Origin: Cacajao melanocephalus
Lineage: Eukaryota > Chordata > Mammalia > Primates > Pitheciidae
NCBI GenBank assembly: GCA_963573385.1
Contig: CAUYLG010022195.1
Coordinates: 1-64,000, forward strand
DNA length: 64,000 nt
Direction: 5' to 3'
The notes under the pieces are model-generated. The model was not told where the DNA came from, did not search any database, and saw nothing but the letters and a program-made list of their open reading frames with translations. The position numbers and the translations under genes were made by a program. Of this stretch, positions 1 to 63,464 are shown piece after piece. The number at the start of each line of letters is the position of its first letter. Position 1 is the first letter of the stretch.

Positions 1-185
<185 letters not shown>

Positions 186-262
186 TCATTTCTTAGATGG
201 GAAAACTCAGGCTCAGAGAGGTCAGGGCTGTTCTCAAGGTCTCACAGGTGTCCCTCAGCCCC
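186..262 (-). mobile_element. MIR fragment
   Basis: Antisense MIR core: GGGAAAACTCAGGCTCAGAGAGGTC. Confidence 0.55.
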
Positions 263-790
263 CGTGCTGCTTGCGGTGACCCACGGTCGGGTATACTCCT
301 GCTCATAGCCCTATGGCTGGCCTTACTGATTTCATTTACTTACTAAATTATGTTGGTTTTTCCAGGAAAACTCAGATGTGATCATTTTCCCGGGCTCTAT
401 GTGCCTTGGTTGTGGGAGAGTAGCCTAGGACAGAGGCCCTACCTTAATCAACACCCTTTCAAACCCTAGTGACTCCTCCCCCACCGCCCCGGCCCCTTCC
501 ACGCAGAATTTCACTCTGCCTGGGAAACACGCTGTGATATAAATAGCCAGCTCACCACTAAGGCGCTCTCCTCTGCCTGGCTTTGTCTTAAGAGGGTGAG
601 AGGAGCCTTAATCTGTGGTTGGAATGAGGGCAAGCACTGAGTAAACAAGATGATGTACGGAGTGGGGGAGGGATAGTTCCAGAAGTGAAGACCCCAAGGG
701 TTCCCAGGCTGGTGACCCAGGCAAGTCCCAAGTTCACCAAGGTTGGCTTTTCCCCATCCGGGCTGACCTGGATGCTCCCCTGGGGAAGTT

Positions 791-896
791 CCCAGTCTGA
801 GGGGAGATGCAGCCCTGTCCTTGGGGCCCCAGTCTGAGGGAGACACAGCTCCGTTCTCAGGGAGCCCCAGTCTGAGGGAGACGCAGCCTGGTGGAG
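791..896 (+). repeat. Three-unit minisatellite, period 37-38 bp
   Basis: CCCAGTCTGAGG followed by GAGAYRCAGC occurs at about 791, 828 and 866 with diverging spacers, in PRPH2 intron 1. Confidence 0.7.
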
Positions 897-1191
897 CCCA
901 GTAAGGCGACTTGTCTGGGGCATTAGGCAGGCGAGGTGGGGATATGCGGACTGTCCACAGGGCCAGCCTGCAGACTGAGGGCAGCTCAGAGCCTCTGCTG
1001 GCCTCAGCCCACACAGCTTTAGGCCCGACCATCACATCAGAGACACCTTAGTGTCTATGAGGCAGGTGTGCAGGGTGTGCCCCACCTTAGGGCCACCTGG
1101 TAGGTACTTGAGGGGAGGTGGTGGTGGCAAGGAAAGGACTCCTGGGATGGGGGGAGGAACTCACAGTTTTCCAGGAAGTTTAACTTCCACG

Positions 1192-1570
1192 CCTTCTGAA
1201 AACAGCTGTCTGGAGGGGACCTTGGCCACCAGTGACCTGAAGGGGGAGATGAGGTTGGTGAGGGAGCTGGGGCGGGATGGGGGGCGGTCACCCATGGCAG
1301 CCAGATGCTGGTCCATCAACACTGCCCGAACTGCTGCTCCTCCCACCCGCTTGGCATGATCTCAAGAAAGACCCTGGTAGTACCCTGGTGGGGTCAATTT
1401 CTGTATTCCCTATTGACTTGGGTCTTGGATTACCATCTGCCTCAACCCTCTAGATCATAAGGTCGAGGAGGGCAGGGGCATTTATTCACTGCTCTGTCTT
1501 CAGCACCTAGAACAGTGGCTGGCACGTGGCAGGCACACAGCAAATATTTATTGAGTGAGTGAGTGTACGA
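1192..1570 (+). repeat. Direct duplication, copy 1 (PRPH2 intron 1)
   Basis: About 380 bp starting CCTTCTGAAAACAGCTG that match 4938-5315 at roughly 80-85% by eye. The shared block includes GGGGGAGATGAGGTTGGTGA, AACTGCTGCTCCTCC and an L2 tail at its right end. Confidence 0.85.
1440..1568 (+). repeat. L2 3' end
   Basis: Resembles the L2 tail: gaggGCAGGGGCATTTATTCACT, a CAGCACCTAGAACAGTGGCT block, and AAATATTTATTGAGTGAGTG. It forms the right part of duplication copy 1. Confidence 0.7.
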
Positions 1571-1639
1571 AAGGTCGAGTCAGGAGGGACAAGGGAGGCA
1601 GGGAACTCCAGTGGAACCAGTGGGCAGCTGCCATGGGCC

Positions 1640-1900
1640 AGATCCCGACTTCTTGTGTGGCTTTGGGCGAGGCCTTGCCCTCCTCTGGGCCCCACTTGCT
1701 TCTCTGTGGGACAGTCCGATGGTTTTCAAGGTCCTGTCCAGTGGCTCTAAAGCGGAGGGGAGGCAACATTTTCTGAGGGTCTACAGCATGCCCAGCCTGC
1801 ATCAAATGTGTGACTTGAATCGTGTCATTTACATCCCCCAGGGCCCCTGAGAGGCAGCTGAGATCACTACCAGCTCACACAGATCCGCAGAATTTAAGCT
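1640..1900. mobile_element. Diverged MIR fragments
   Basis: CTTCTTGTGTGGCTTTGGGC resembles sense MIR. GAGGGTCTACAGCATGCCCAG and the following text resemble antisense MIR. Both are weak. Confidence 0.35.
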
Positions 1901-2629
1901 CCGTGACTCCCAAACACATACATAGGACTCAGTGGTGTGCTCTCAACCACCCCCATCCTGTCCACATGACGCTGGAAATGGCTCAGCGGGGCCTCTGTGC
2001 AGAGGGGAAGGCTCAGGGACAGCCTGCAGGTCAGGAAGAGGGACAGAGAGCATTTGAGTTGGAAGGCCCCCAGCCTTGAGGAGGGCACTTTGGGGAAGGT
2101 CTTGGGAGCAGGAGGGAGGGAGCGCTGCAGAGGTGCCATCTGCTCAGTTGTGTCCGGGGCTACTGGCCCCTCCAGAGGGGAGCAGGAGGCCCAAGCTGAA
2201 GGCCCCTCCAATACCCCTCCAGCTTGTCTTCCCACCCCTGCCCCGCCTCTGTCACCCTCAGCCTGGTGCCCAAACAGGGGTTGCAGAGTGACAGCTGAGC
2301 AAGACAGTTTCTGCCTTCTCCACGCATGTGGCTGGAGCGGGGCCTTGAGTGGGGGGTAGGCAGCGCCAACTGGCAGGTGCTCTGTGTGGGGCCCACCACG
2401 GAGGATACCCCGCATGATCCTGCTCTCAAGGAGCTGACAGCTTCTTCGCCACAGCTGGTAGAACCTGTGCCGCCAACTCCCCGGTGAGGGCTCTCCGTGA
2501 TATGATATTGCCTGGCGGCCTCTGTCCTCACAACCTGATGTCAGCTCCCACCTGCTCAGAGCGCCGCCCCTGAGGGCTCTTGCTCAGCCACCTGCCTGGT
2601 GAGGGAGCTTTTGCCCACAGCGCATGGCT

Positions 2630-2820
2630 ACTATGTATTAATATCAGCACTCTTCAAGCATTCTTCCGCGTATCACTTCATGCAATCCTGTGTCAATTTC
2701 GTTTTAACTATAAGGAAGCAGAGGCAGGGAGAGGTTAAGGAACTTGTCCAGAGGGATGGAGCCGGCATGCGGGCGAGCCAAGAGTAAGCCCAGGCTGTCC
2801 TGCTCTTATCACTGACCTAT
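2630..2820 (-). mobile_element. MIR
   Basis: Antisense MIR order: CACTTCATGCAATCCT, AGGAAGCAGAGGCAGGGAGA, GGTTAAGGAACTTGTCCAGA. Confidence 0.7.
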
Positions 2821-2959
2821 GCTGTCCATGCCACCCAGGGCCAGCTGGTCTCTGGGCAGTGTGTTCTGCCCACGAAGTAGAGGGCAGGGATTACAGGGCA
2901 TGTGGAAACATGGTTGCCATGACTCAGGCCACCTCTTGCAGCCCTCCTAGAAAGTCTTA

Positions 2960-3905
2960 ATCATAATAGATGGAAATCAACACAGTTCATAGAAACGGAA
3001 CCACAAATGGCCCTTGAGCACATCCAAAGATGCTCAACTTCACTCATAATGAGAAAAATGGAAATGAAAACAACCCCGAGTTACCATTTTTCAAAGATCA
3101 GGTTGGCAAAGATCGAAAGTCTGACCCGTGTGGATGTAGCTGTGGAGGACGGGTTGTCCTGAGCATGACTGGTTGGGGTGTGATTGTGAATCCCCCAACC
3201 CCCTGCAGGAGAGACCAGAGGAGAAATATGGCAGGTATCTGGCAAGATCACTCTTTGATGCAAGGATCCCTCTTCAAGGAATTTACCTGCTCCATATAGT
3301 CACAATACGCAAAAATGACTGATTTCCATGTTTATATCAACAAGAGACTGGGAAACACGCAGACTTCCATCAGTATGGAACTGGCTAGGACCCTTGGGCC
3401 ATCCACACAATGAGAATATCATGCAGCTCTTAAAAAAAAAAAATCCAGGACACTCTCCACTGACAGATATGAAAAGGTCTCAGCCAGTGTGGTGGCTCAC
3501 ACCTGTAATCCTAGCACTTTGGGAGGCTGAGGCAGGCGGATCACTTGAGGTCAGGAGTTTGAGACCAGCCTGGCTAACATGACAAAACCTTGTCTCTACT
3601 AAAAATACAAAAATTAGCTGGGAGTGCTGGTGCACCACTGCCCACCTGCCTGGGTGACAGAGCAAGACTCCACCCCCCACCCCTGCCAAAAATAGATCTC
3701 CAAGATATTGCTAAGGGAAAAAAGAAAGGTTCAAGACAGTATGTATATAATGTTCTCATTTGCAGTTAAAAAAAAAACAGGAAAAATGAAAACATGTTTG
3801 CTTGTCCATGTGTGAAGCCTCTCTCTGGTAGAGCTGGCCACAGCCGTGAGGACCTGGAGGCTGAGAGATGAGGAGTGGGAGGCATTTTGTATTAAAGAGA
3901 TTTTA
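2960..3905 (+). mobile_element. Old L1 3' region, split by an Alu
   Basis: Degraded L1 ORF2/3' text: GATGCTCAACTTCACTCATAATGAG, later ATCATGCAGCTCTT, then after the Alu GTATATAATGTTCTCATTTGC. No open frame survives. Confidence 0.7.
3479..3692 (+). mobile_element. Alu with internal deletion
   Basis: Left arm and linker present. Much of the right arm is missing before GCCTGGGTGACAGAGCAAGA. Confidence 0.9.
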
Positions 3906-4051
3906 TTTAGAAATGAAACTTGGATATCTTTTAAGAGATTCATTATCATTTCAATGAACATTGTTTAAAATAATCTCTATTGGAAACAATTACGCTTTCT
4001 ATTCTTCTGTTCTAAAAGTCAATTATGTAATGCATTGTTCACGTGCCACTT

Positions 4052-4655
<604 letters not shown>

Positions 4656-4937
4656 TGCCTGGGGGAAGGGGAGACTTTTCACCGTAAAGATCCCTTTGGA
4701 ATTCTAAACCCATGTGAATGTATGGTAAGCTCTAAACAAATATACACACAAATATAGCAGTGCAGAAGATATGCTGGGAGCCCTGCCCGTCAGCCTGGAG
4801 AAACTGCTGGCCGCTGTGTCCCTCAGGTGAGTCAGATGCTCCCACCTGGCTGAGGGTGGAGTCCTCCGAGGGCAAGGATTGTGCTTGCCTTGGGTCTCCA
4901 ACCCCTGCCTCTGCACAGGCCCTGGGCTGGAGCAGGC

Positions 4938-5315
4938 CTTCTGAAACAGCTGGCTGGAGGGGGCCTTGGCCACCAGTGACCTGTAAGGGGGAGATGAGGT
5001 TGGTGAGGGAGCTGGGGGCATCACCCTTGGCAGCCAGATTCTCATTTATCAACACCGCCCGAACTGCTGCTCCTCCTACACCCCGGCATGACCCCAAGAA
5101 AAGGCCTGGCAACACATAGTGGTGGGGTGAATTTCTATATTCCCTATTGACTTGGGTCTTGGATTACCATCTGCCTCAACCTTCTAGACCACAAGGTCGA
5201 GGAAGGCAGGGGCATTTATTCACTGCTCTGTCTTCAGCGCCCAGAACAGCAGCTGGCACATAGCAGGAGCACAGCAGATATATAGCAAGTGTGCAAGTGA
5301 ATGAGTGAATGACTA
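4938..5315 (+). repeat. Direct duplication, copy 2 (ends 90 bp before PRPH2 exon 2)
   Basis: Second copy of the block at 1192-1570, same orientation, about 3.75 kb downstream. Small indels separate the copies (for example GGGCGGGATGGGGGGCGGTC only in copy 1). Flanking sequence on both sides is unrelated. Confidence 0.85.
5190..5312 (+). repeat. L2 3' end (duplicated copy)
   Basis: Same L2 tail in duplication copy 2, ending in degenerate GAATGAGTGAATGA. Confidence 0.65.
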
Positions 5316-5321
5316 TCCTAG

Positions 5322-10239
<4,918 letters not shown>

Positions 10240-10646
10240 GGGCCCTGGGGCCCCTCCCCACCGGAACACTGAGAAATAGTGGACTCCAAGAAACACGGAT
10301 CTCCCCCTCGTCCAACTCTGAAAGTCTGAATCTCCCAAGGAGGGCACCATCTTACACACCACCTTTCATTGATGGTGGAATTTAAGTTTAGGGTCCCTCA
10401 AAGCATTTGACAAACAGTTGTTGAATGACTGACCCAAAATGTGAATGAATGAGCTCCCCTCAGGCCCACTGCCCTAGGATATGCCCTCCTGGTGACTCAG
10501 GGGCGTCTCTCAGATTTAGTCCCCCGCTATGGGCCAGTGGCCATATCCGAGGGCTGCTCCCCTTTAGAGTTTGCCTCTTATGAGCTCCATGTTGCTTCAG
10601 TCTACATCCAAAGTGTCACTTGGTGCGTAAGCACAGAAATCTGAAA

Positions 10647-10652
10647 AATAAA
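10647..10652 (+). terminator. PRPH2: Candidate proximal poly(A) signal of PRPH2
   Basis: Canonical AATAAA about 410 nt after the stop codon, followed within 20 nt by a T-rich run (TCTTTTTTTTTT). This is the usual layout of signal plus downstream element. Confidence 0.5.
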
Positions 10653-11879
10653 TGGCCATGCCGTCTTTTTTTTTTTAATGCCAAGATTGACAGGTTGGCC
10701 ATTTTGTTTGCTTAATGCCAGAAGTTGGGGGAAAGTTACACTTTTCTAAGAGTAACGGATTCTGAAAGCATTGAGGGCTCTGAACAGGAGTTCTTCAATC
10801 ATGGAGCAAGAGAATTTTAAGGCAGGAGATTATTCCTCCCACCAAAAACACAGTGAAAGGCCTGCTTTTGTGTCCCATGCACACGCCCTCAGTCCCTGAG
10901 TCTGGAGTGAACCACGGGTTGAGGAAGTCAGGCTGTTGGCGTGTCCCAGCCCCACCCCACCCCTAATGTGCTGCGTGATCTCCTGTGGCTCATCTGTGTA
11001 AGCACTGGGGTAGGCTGCTGCCCTGCTGTGGAAGAGGAGCAACAATCAGACATGAGTCCACCCTTTGGAGACCAGGCCTCAGGTCTCGGTGGGCCCAGGG
11101 ACACCCACACAGGTGGCCATGACAGCCCCATGGACACGCTAATTGTCCACACCAAAGGGCAAGGAATCCTCTGGGAGCTGCTTCTGTTTCTTCCCCCAGA
11201 TACCCATCTTGAAAAACACTATTTCTGGAATGCTTCTGCATCAAAGGAGATCCTTTGAGATAGAATCTGATGGGCTGATTCTTCAGCCCATCTTCCTGAG
11301 CTAGCAAATACAGGAGTTTTCACTTTCTTTAGGAAAGAGAAGCTTTCAGGGGAAGGAGAGAATGACTTCCCAGGCCCTGGTGACCAGACCAAGGCAGGAC
11401 CCAGCATATTTCTGCCAGTTGGATGAACATTCAAGAGAGCTCATTCCTACCTGGCTGGAGACTGAAGCCAGAAGGCAAAAACCACAAAGGGAACAGCCCA
11501 TAATTTACCTCTGCTTCTGACTGATGGTGTTTGGGAATAGGTTACTTTGGACTGAGTTTGGGCTCTTTGCTGTCCTAACAACTTTAGTGTAGAGAAAATA
11601 AGACTTCTGGTGTTGCCTGGGGTATGTTCTGGGCTTAATTCTCCCAAGAAGACCAGATCCAAGATGTCTGGACACCCTGTCAGACGTTGGTCCCAAGTTT
11701 AATTAGATTTCTGAATCTTGTTGAGGCCAAGGAATGATCCACACTGAAAAAATGCTGAGCCAGCCATCTTTGGCAAAGGTCCTTGAGCTCTCCCCGCCTC
11801 TCAAGAGTGCTGAGAACCATGGTGAAAGTGCTGCTCTAGGCCCACACGTGTAATTATGCTGTGAATAGCTGTCATAGGT

Positions 11880-11885
11880 ATTAAA
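11880..11885 (+). terminator. PRPH2: Candidate distal poly(A) signal of PRPH2
   Basis: ATTAAA, the commonest variant signal, about 1.64 kb after the stop. It was chosen because it fits a transcript of about 2.9 kb. The evidence is the hexamer and the expected length only. Confidence 0.4.
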
Positions 11886-12282
11886 AATCATCCTGTATGA
11901 AAATCACTTTTGTTAAATGACTGTTTAAGCCCATTCAACAACATGTATCGCAGAATCCCCTACTACAGCCAGTATTTGCCAGAAAAGAAGAGAAATCCAC
12001 CCTAAAGGGAAGCATTGGTAACGATCACTGTTATAAACATGGCTTGGGTATCACATCTCTCCATCTTGCCATCTCTTACCTGTAAGGACAGTGACTACTA
12101 TAGCAGTGACTATTGTAATATCCAAATAATCTCAGCATTTGCTAGAGTTTGAACCAGAGCTGAACTTAATACATGAAATTTTAATGTAGTAATTTAGGCA
12201 AAACTCCAAGCCATTTTTTCTTCTGCTCTGGCCAAAATGTATTTCCTCAAACAAGGAAATATGAGTCTCCTTTTTTTACTTT

Positions 12283-12417
12283 TACTTTTTTTTTTTTTTT
12301 AAGAGATGGGGTTTCACTATGTTGGCCAGACTGGTCTCAAACTCCTGACCTTGTGATCCACCCGCCTTGGTCTCCCAAAAGTACTAGGACTACAGGCATG
12401 AGCCACTGCACCCAGCT
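12283..12417 (-). mobile_element. Alu half element
   Basis: 17-T run directly joined to AAGAGATGGGGTTTCACTAT; only one arm is present. Confidence 0.9.
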
Positions 12418-12705
12418 GGAAATACAAGTCTCTATGGGGCCAGGTTATAGGGGGCAAATGTAAGCAATCTGAGAATTTGAAAGTTGTTGAGAAAACCAAG
12501 AGTGCATTGACCCTACCATAAATCTCACTCATTGGTTCAGAGCAGACTTAGGGTTAACTGCTTTTAACAGGTCTTCTCAGGTAGTCAGATAGTTGCCAGA
12601 GAAACCTGGCCCATCCCTTTTGGTCACCTGCCAATGCCCAGGAAGTCTCTACTATCAGGTTTTTGCTTGTGTGTACATTCTTTTCTCCTGAGGGACCCAG
12701 CCAGC

Positions 12706-12995
<290 letters not shown>

Positions 12996-13599
12996 TAGCC
13001 CTGGTATGGGGTAAGGAGTAAAGGCAGGGCCTTAGGACTTTCATTTTTAAAATGCTCACTCTATAGTGAAGCAACAGGTGACAACTATCCTGAATATTTG
13101 GGAAGTTGTGTGTCCTAGAATTTGTGGCCTCAGTTCCAGAACCCACAGTTTCTTTACAACATGCTTCAAGCCCAGGACTGAGCTGCCAGCAAATAAACCC
13201 TGAGTAACCTCAATATGGGTTAATAAGATTAGGTGCCGCTCCGCACGCTCCCCTGCCCCTCCTCGTCCGGGCACCTGTTATGCTGGGCCAGCAGGTTTGC
13301 AGCTTAGCCAGGGGCAGTCGTGGACCAAGATGGCTGGGGCTTTTCATCCACTACTGGCTAAAAAGATGGCTCTCAATGACAGCACAGGCAGCCAGCAGCA
13401 CTGAGTAAGGAAGGGAAATGTGTCTGTGAAATACTATGAAGCTCCAGGGAAGACAGAGGTGCCTTCCCAGGTCTCAGTGGATAGATTGGAAGGGAAAAAC
13501 ATGTCAGTCCTTAACTCCCGACAGCATTTTATCCTGTCCATCACAGAGGAGTGTAAATAGCAAAGTCAGAGATTAGAGAATGCTGAGCTCTAAGGATGG

Positions 13600-14105
13600 C
13601 GTCAAGTGGAGGATTAAGATATAAGGGACAACTTCTAGCTATTTACTCAAGGGAAGTGAACATTCAGGTTTGCACAAAAACCTCTCCATGAATGTTTGTG
13701 GCAGTAATCACCAAAGCAATCACCAAAACTCACCCAAATGCCCTTCATCTGGCAACCGCATAGAAGTCTGTACAACAGAATACTACTCAGCAACTCAAAG
13801 GAACAATATGGAGGACTCAAATGCGTTCTTTAGTGAGAGGAGCCAGACACAGAATGCTACATATGATATGATTCCATTTATATAACGTTCTGGAAGGGGC
13901 AAAACAAAGGGAGAGAAAAACACTGGTGGCTGGAAGCCAGGATGAGGCAAGAAGCTCACTACAAAGGCAACTTTTGGGGATGATGGAATTGTTCTATTTC
14001 TTCATTGTGGTTGTTAAACTGTATGCATTTGTTAAAATGTATAAAACTGTACACTAAAAATAATCTGTTTGTAAAATATACCTCAATAAATGTGACTTAA
14101 AAAAA
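13600..14105 (+). mobile_element. L1 3' end
   Basis: Sense L1 3' text: CAACAGAATACTACTCAGCA, ATGATATGATTCCATTTATA, AAACTGTACACTAAAAATAA, with an A-rich end. Lies between PRPH2 and UBR2. Confidence 0.75.
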
Positions 14106-14119
14106 TAAGACTAGGAACA

Positions 14120-14770
<651 letters not shown>

Positions 14771-15216
14771 TCATGGGCAATGATTCCCCTCGACAGTGTA
14801 GCTGCCTTCCTGTGTCTCTCTCAACAGCAGAACGTGGGGAGTGTGTAAGAAAAAGGACCTCGAGATCACCAGGTAAGGATGAGCAAAAGTTTAAATCCAG
14901 ACATAGGTCTTGGAGTTCTCTGTTTCCCAGTGATTTGAGTTCCAAAATGGCCCAGAAAGGTCACGAGCTGTCATAGCTAATGAATATGAAACTTAGTCAG
15001 CTGAAATGATGATCACACTTTCTCTGGGAAGGTCAAGATAGTTTGGCTAATGGCTATAATTGCCACTAATAATATAAGCCTCTTAAATTTCAAGCTAATA
15101 CAGATCTCCCACTATATTTGTAGCAAGGTGACATGGGGCAAATTGCTGTGGCAGTTAAGTGTGTAAAATGAAACAAAGATATATGCTAACCAAAAGTAAT
15201 GCCAACACCTAAAGCA

Positions 15217-15222
15217 TTTATT
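15217..15222 (-). terminator. UBR2: Candidate distal poly(A) signal of UBR2
   Basis: AATAAA on the - strand, about 2.57 kb after the stop. A second copy at 15300-15305 is equally possible. Chosen on hexamer and expected UTR length only. Confidence 0.4.
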
Positions 15223-15637
15223 TGGATATCTTTAAACTTTTTACATATGATACATTCCAAATTTTACAAGTTGTCCACAGATATTAAAGTTATAGCCAAT
15301 TTATTAAACAGATATGATTTTCCCTGATACGGAAAGCATATGTTATATAAACATTTCTAACATAAACACAAAACATGCGGAACAAATCATAAAACTGACA
15401 TGATTTGTTAGGTAGGAAAGACCAACTTAGCTTAACACCAGAAAATAAAAAGGTGTGTATGTTGCTATTTCATGAAATTCATCCTCTCCTAGGCTCTCTG
15501 ATATTCTCAGAGAATGAAATTCAGAGACACCCTCTGCTAACTCCAGGTTCCTGTGAAGTTGGGCTGGAAAGCTGGAGTACTGTTATGATTTGGTGAAAAT
15601 GTTTATAATCCACTTATAGAGAGAGAAACCTGGTCTT

Positions 15638-15783
15638 ATTATTTTAAATTTAAGTTTGGTGAACATATGAAAAAAAGCCAAAAGAAGCTTACCTTAAAAG
15701 CTAGAGAAACTGGATGTGACAGAGGCCAAAATAAACATTATGCCACCTAGAGCCCAAACAACCAGATCTTACGTATGAAGGCC
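15638..15783 (+). repeat. Direct repeat, copy 1 (UBR2 3' region)
   Basis: Shares with 16556-16701 the blocks AGCTTACCTTAAAAGCTA, GAAACTGGATGTGACAGAGG, CCAAAATAAACATTA and CCCAAACAACCAGATCTTA; about 90% identical by eye. Confidence 0.88.
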
Positions 15784-16489
15784 AGAAAAAGGGGGAGAGA
15801 GGTGGATTCAAATGTGAATTTTCTTCCTATTGGTCCTCCTCTCAGCTGGGTGAGTCAGTCCCAAGCAAGAATGGTGACGGTCATCCTCCTCTCGAGTGGG
15901 GAAGGTTCCTTCACACACTACCTTGGAGAGGAATGTGGCTTCTATATCCTCACTTATTTTAGCTTCGGGTCTAGATTTCTGACCTTCCTGCTTTACTGTG
16001 GAGCATGCCTAGCTGGTAGCTGAGTGGAACAAAACCTGTAGATGTAATTCAAAGAAAACTGATTGAAAGAGTCACTTGCATTGGTTAAAAAAATCTAAGA
16101 GCCTCTTATTACTCATTTGTTCCTTAGCCCCATCTTAGGCTCAGAATTTATTTCTCACTAAGTCTTCACTCTGCATGTATTCAAGCTCTCAGCAGTCATA
16201 TATCAAATGATAGTAGCTGTGTGGTACATAATAATTATAAGCTATTTTGTAAGTGGCTATTGTTCTAGGAAGGCACCTCAGTAAGAACAATGTTCAAAAA
16301 GAATCAAAAGCCTGGGTGCATAGAGCATCCCAGGAATGCACTAAGTGAGCCAGCAAGGAAGCAGCAGTTTCTGTTCCAGGAAATGCTGGCTGGGTGGGAG
16401 TGGGTTCTCACCTTTTTTAGTGTTTGACTTTAGATGATATACTCTGCCATTTTAGCCTTAGAAATAACAAGAGAATAGTACTGTCTGAA

Positions 16490-16800
16490 ACATTAGGATA
16501 TTCTAAAAGAATATAGTTAGAAAATTAGAATACCCTTTTAGAATATCCTCCTATTATAACTTAAGCTTGGTGAACATCTGAAAGAAAGCCAAAAGCAGCT
16601 TACCTTAAAAGCTAAAGAAACTGGATGTGACAGAGGCCAAAATAAACATTAATTATGCCAACCACAGCCCAAACAACCAGATCTTATGAATGAAGGCCTC
16701 TCATCTAGGCATTAGGATATTCTAAAAGAATATCCTAATTTTTTTAATCCACATTATCCTAATTTTTCTTACTAATTCTAGAAGAATATCCTAATTTTTT
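16490..16800. repeat. Cluster of GAATATCCTA palindromes
   Basis: A perfect hairpin, TTAGGATATTC-TAAAA-GAATATCCTAA, lies at 16712-16738. Related half-sites occur near 16494, 16537 and 16778, flanking direct-repeat copy 2. Confidence 0.75.
16556..16701 (+). repeat. Direct repeat, copy 2 (UBR2 3' region)
   Basis: Same orientation, about 920 bp from copy 1. Differences are point changes and a small ATTA insertion. Confidence 0.88.
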
Positions 16801-17343
16801 AGACTGTCCTAAGTTTTTGGAAAGCCCTTTAAGTTTTTTTTTTTTTTTTTTTTCCTCAAAGCCAAAAGTCTTGCCATAAAAAGAAAAAAAAAAAAAATTC
16901 AACAGCCCTGAAAAACCAGCTAGCACACCAGGAAACCACCTTCTCCCAACAGGCTGCTTTTGCATGAGTGTCTCCCAGCTGTCACAGCCAATGGAGAGAT
17001 GGGAACACTGCCTTGAAAATCAACCACTTTGCTCCTAGGGGGTAGGGTCCTGTCAGCAGAGGGGACACCAACCTAGTCCCAGAGTTGAGTCACTGAGAGG
17101 AACCAGGAAGTATGACCCTAGAGACTTTGTTTCCTGCCTCCGTTGAATCAGCTTCAGACCCACAGTTCACCATTATCAGTAACGTGAAATATCACATAAT
17201 GGCTGGAACTACGCAGTCAGATGCCCACAAAGGGGCTGGGATCCAATCTAGGAAGAGAAGCTCCTCGCTTGATCTTAAAACCCGAGACGTTATGTTTGAG
17301 GGGCACAGTAAACAGTGCAAGAAAATCTGTTGATGGAAGATGA

Positions 17344-17749
<406 letters not shown>

Positions 17750-17788
17750 TAAAAAAATCCAAGATTGTGTTTTTTGGTGGTGCAATAA

Positions 17789-62089
<44,301 letters not shown>

Positions 62090-62114
62090 CTAAAGGTACA
62101 GGACACAAGTGTAT

Positions 62115-62230
62115 TTCATGTTAATAATAACTGCTAGCACTCAGCATTGTGTTTTATCCCACTGACCCTCATAATAACCTGAGGTAGATACACCTTATCT
62201 CCATTTTTACAGATGAGGATTCCATAGCAA
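62115..62230 (-). mobile_element. MIR
   Basis: CTCATAATAACCTGAGGTAG and CTCCATTTTTACAGATGAGGA are antisense MIR. Confidence 0.65.
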
Positions 62231-62676
62231 ATACAATGATTAATACAAAACTAGACGCACTTACTTGGTAAGGTGATGTTCATTTAAATTGATATATTAT
62301 TTTTAAATACATAAAATAGATAAAACTTGATTTTTAAAAAGTCACTAACATATGGAATCAAGATTAAGAGCTTTCTAAAAGAAATTAAATGAAAAATAAA
62401 GTATATAAAACACTTAAAAAATTTATGTGAAATACTTTTGGTATTTTACAAAATAGTCGCACGAATTTCTTGTCTATATTTTCAGTACAACAGCGTTTCC
62501 CAAATCATATCTCACTCATGACAAGATATGAATAGGAATTCTGTGAATAAATAATTCTTTAAAATGTTTGGGAAATACAGTTACAATTACTTTACATAAG
62601 GTTTAAACCACTTTAAAAATGCTTTTTGAAATTTTATTGTTCCTTAAAGTTTAGGCTAAATTATAACTGATTCCTA

Positions 62677-63200
<524 letters not shown>

Positions 63201-63257
63201 TTTTTAAAAGTGTGATAATATAAAGATAGTTTTTTTTTCAGAGTCCTCATTTTTTAG

Positions 63258-63464
63258 ATCAGAGTTTTTCAACATCAGCACTACTGAGATTCAGATGAGA
63301 TAATTTTTTTGTGGGGGGTTGTCCTTGGTATTGCAGGATGTTTAGCAGTATCCCTGGCCTCTACCCACTAGATACCATTAGCATCCCACACCCTGGCCTG
63401 AGTAGTGACATTCCCAGATGTCCCCTGGGGGGCAAAACTGTCCCAGTTGAGAATCAGTGTTTTA
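63258..63464 (+). mobile_element. hAT-Charlie-type MITE
   Basis: AGAGTTTTTCAACATCAGCACTA, GGATGTTTAGCAGTATCCCTGGCCTCTACCCACTAG, CCCCTGGGGGGCAAAACTGTCCCAGTTGAGAATCA: a near-complete MER-type element with mirrored ends. Exact name uncertain. Confidence 0.8.

Larger units (their letters stand above)
10240..11905 (+). other. PRPH2: PRPH2 3' untranslated region (probable extent)
   Basis: Mostly non-repetitive sequence directly after the PRPH2 stop codon. AATAAA lies at 10647-10652 and ATTAAA at 11880-11885, which would give 3'UTRs of about 0.43 and 1.66 kb. With an assumed 5'UTR of about 240 nt, the transcripts would be about 1.7 and 2.9 kb. The cleavage sites themselves cannot be seen, so the right boundary is approximate. 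Confidence 0.6.

Noticed and set aside
511..1035. 174-codon open frame on the - strand in PRPH2 intron 1
   Set aside because: Proline/serine-rich chance translation of the GC-rich minisatellite region; no homology recognised.
1894..2531. Overlapping 173- and 123-codon open frames on the - strand
   Set aside because: Both frames open through GC-rich intron DNA with MIR fragments nearby; no protein family recognised.
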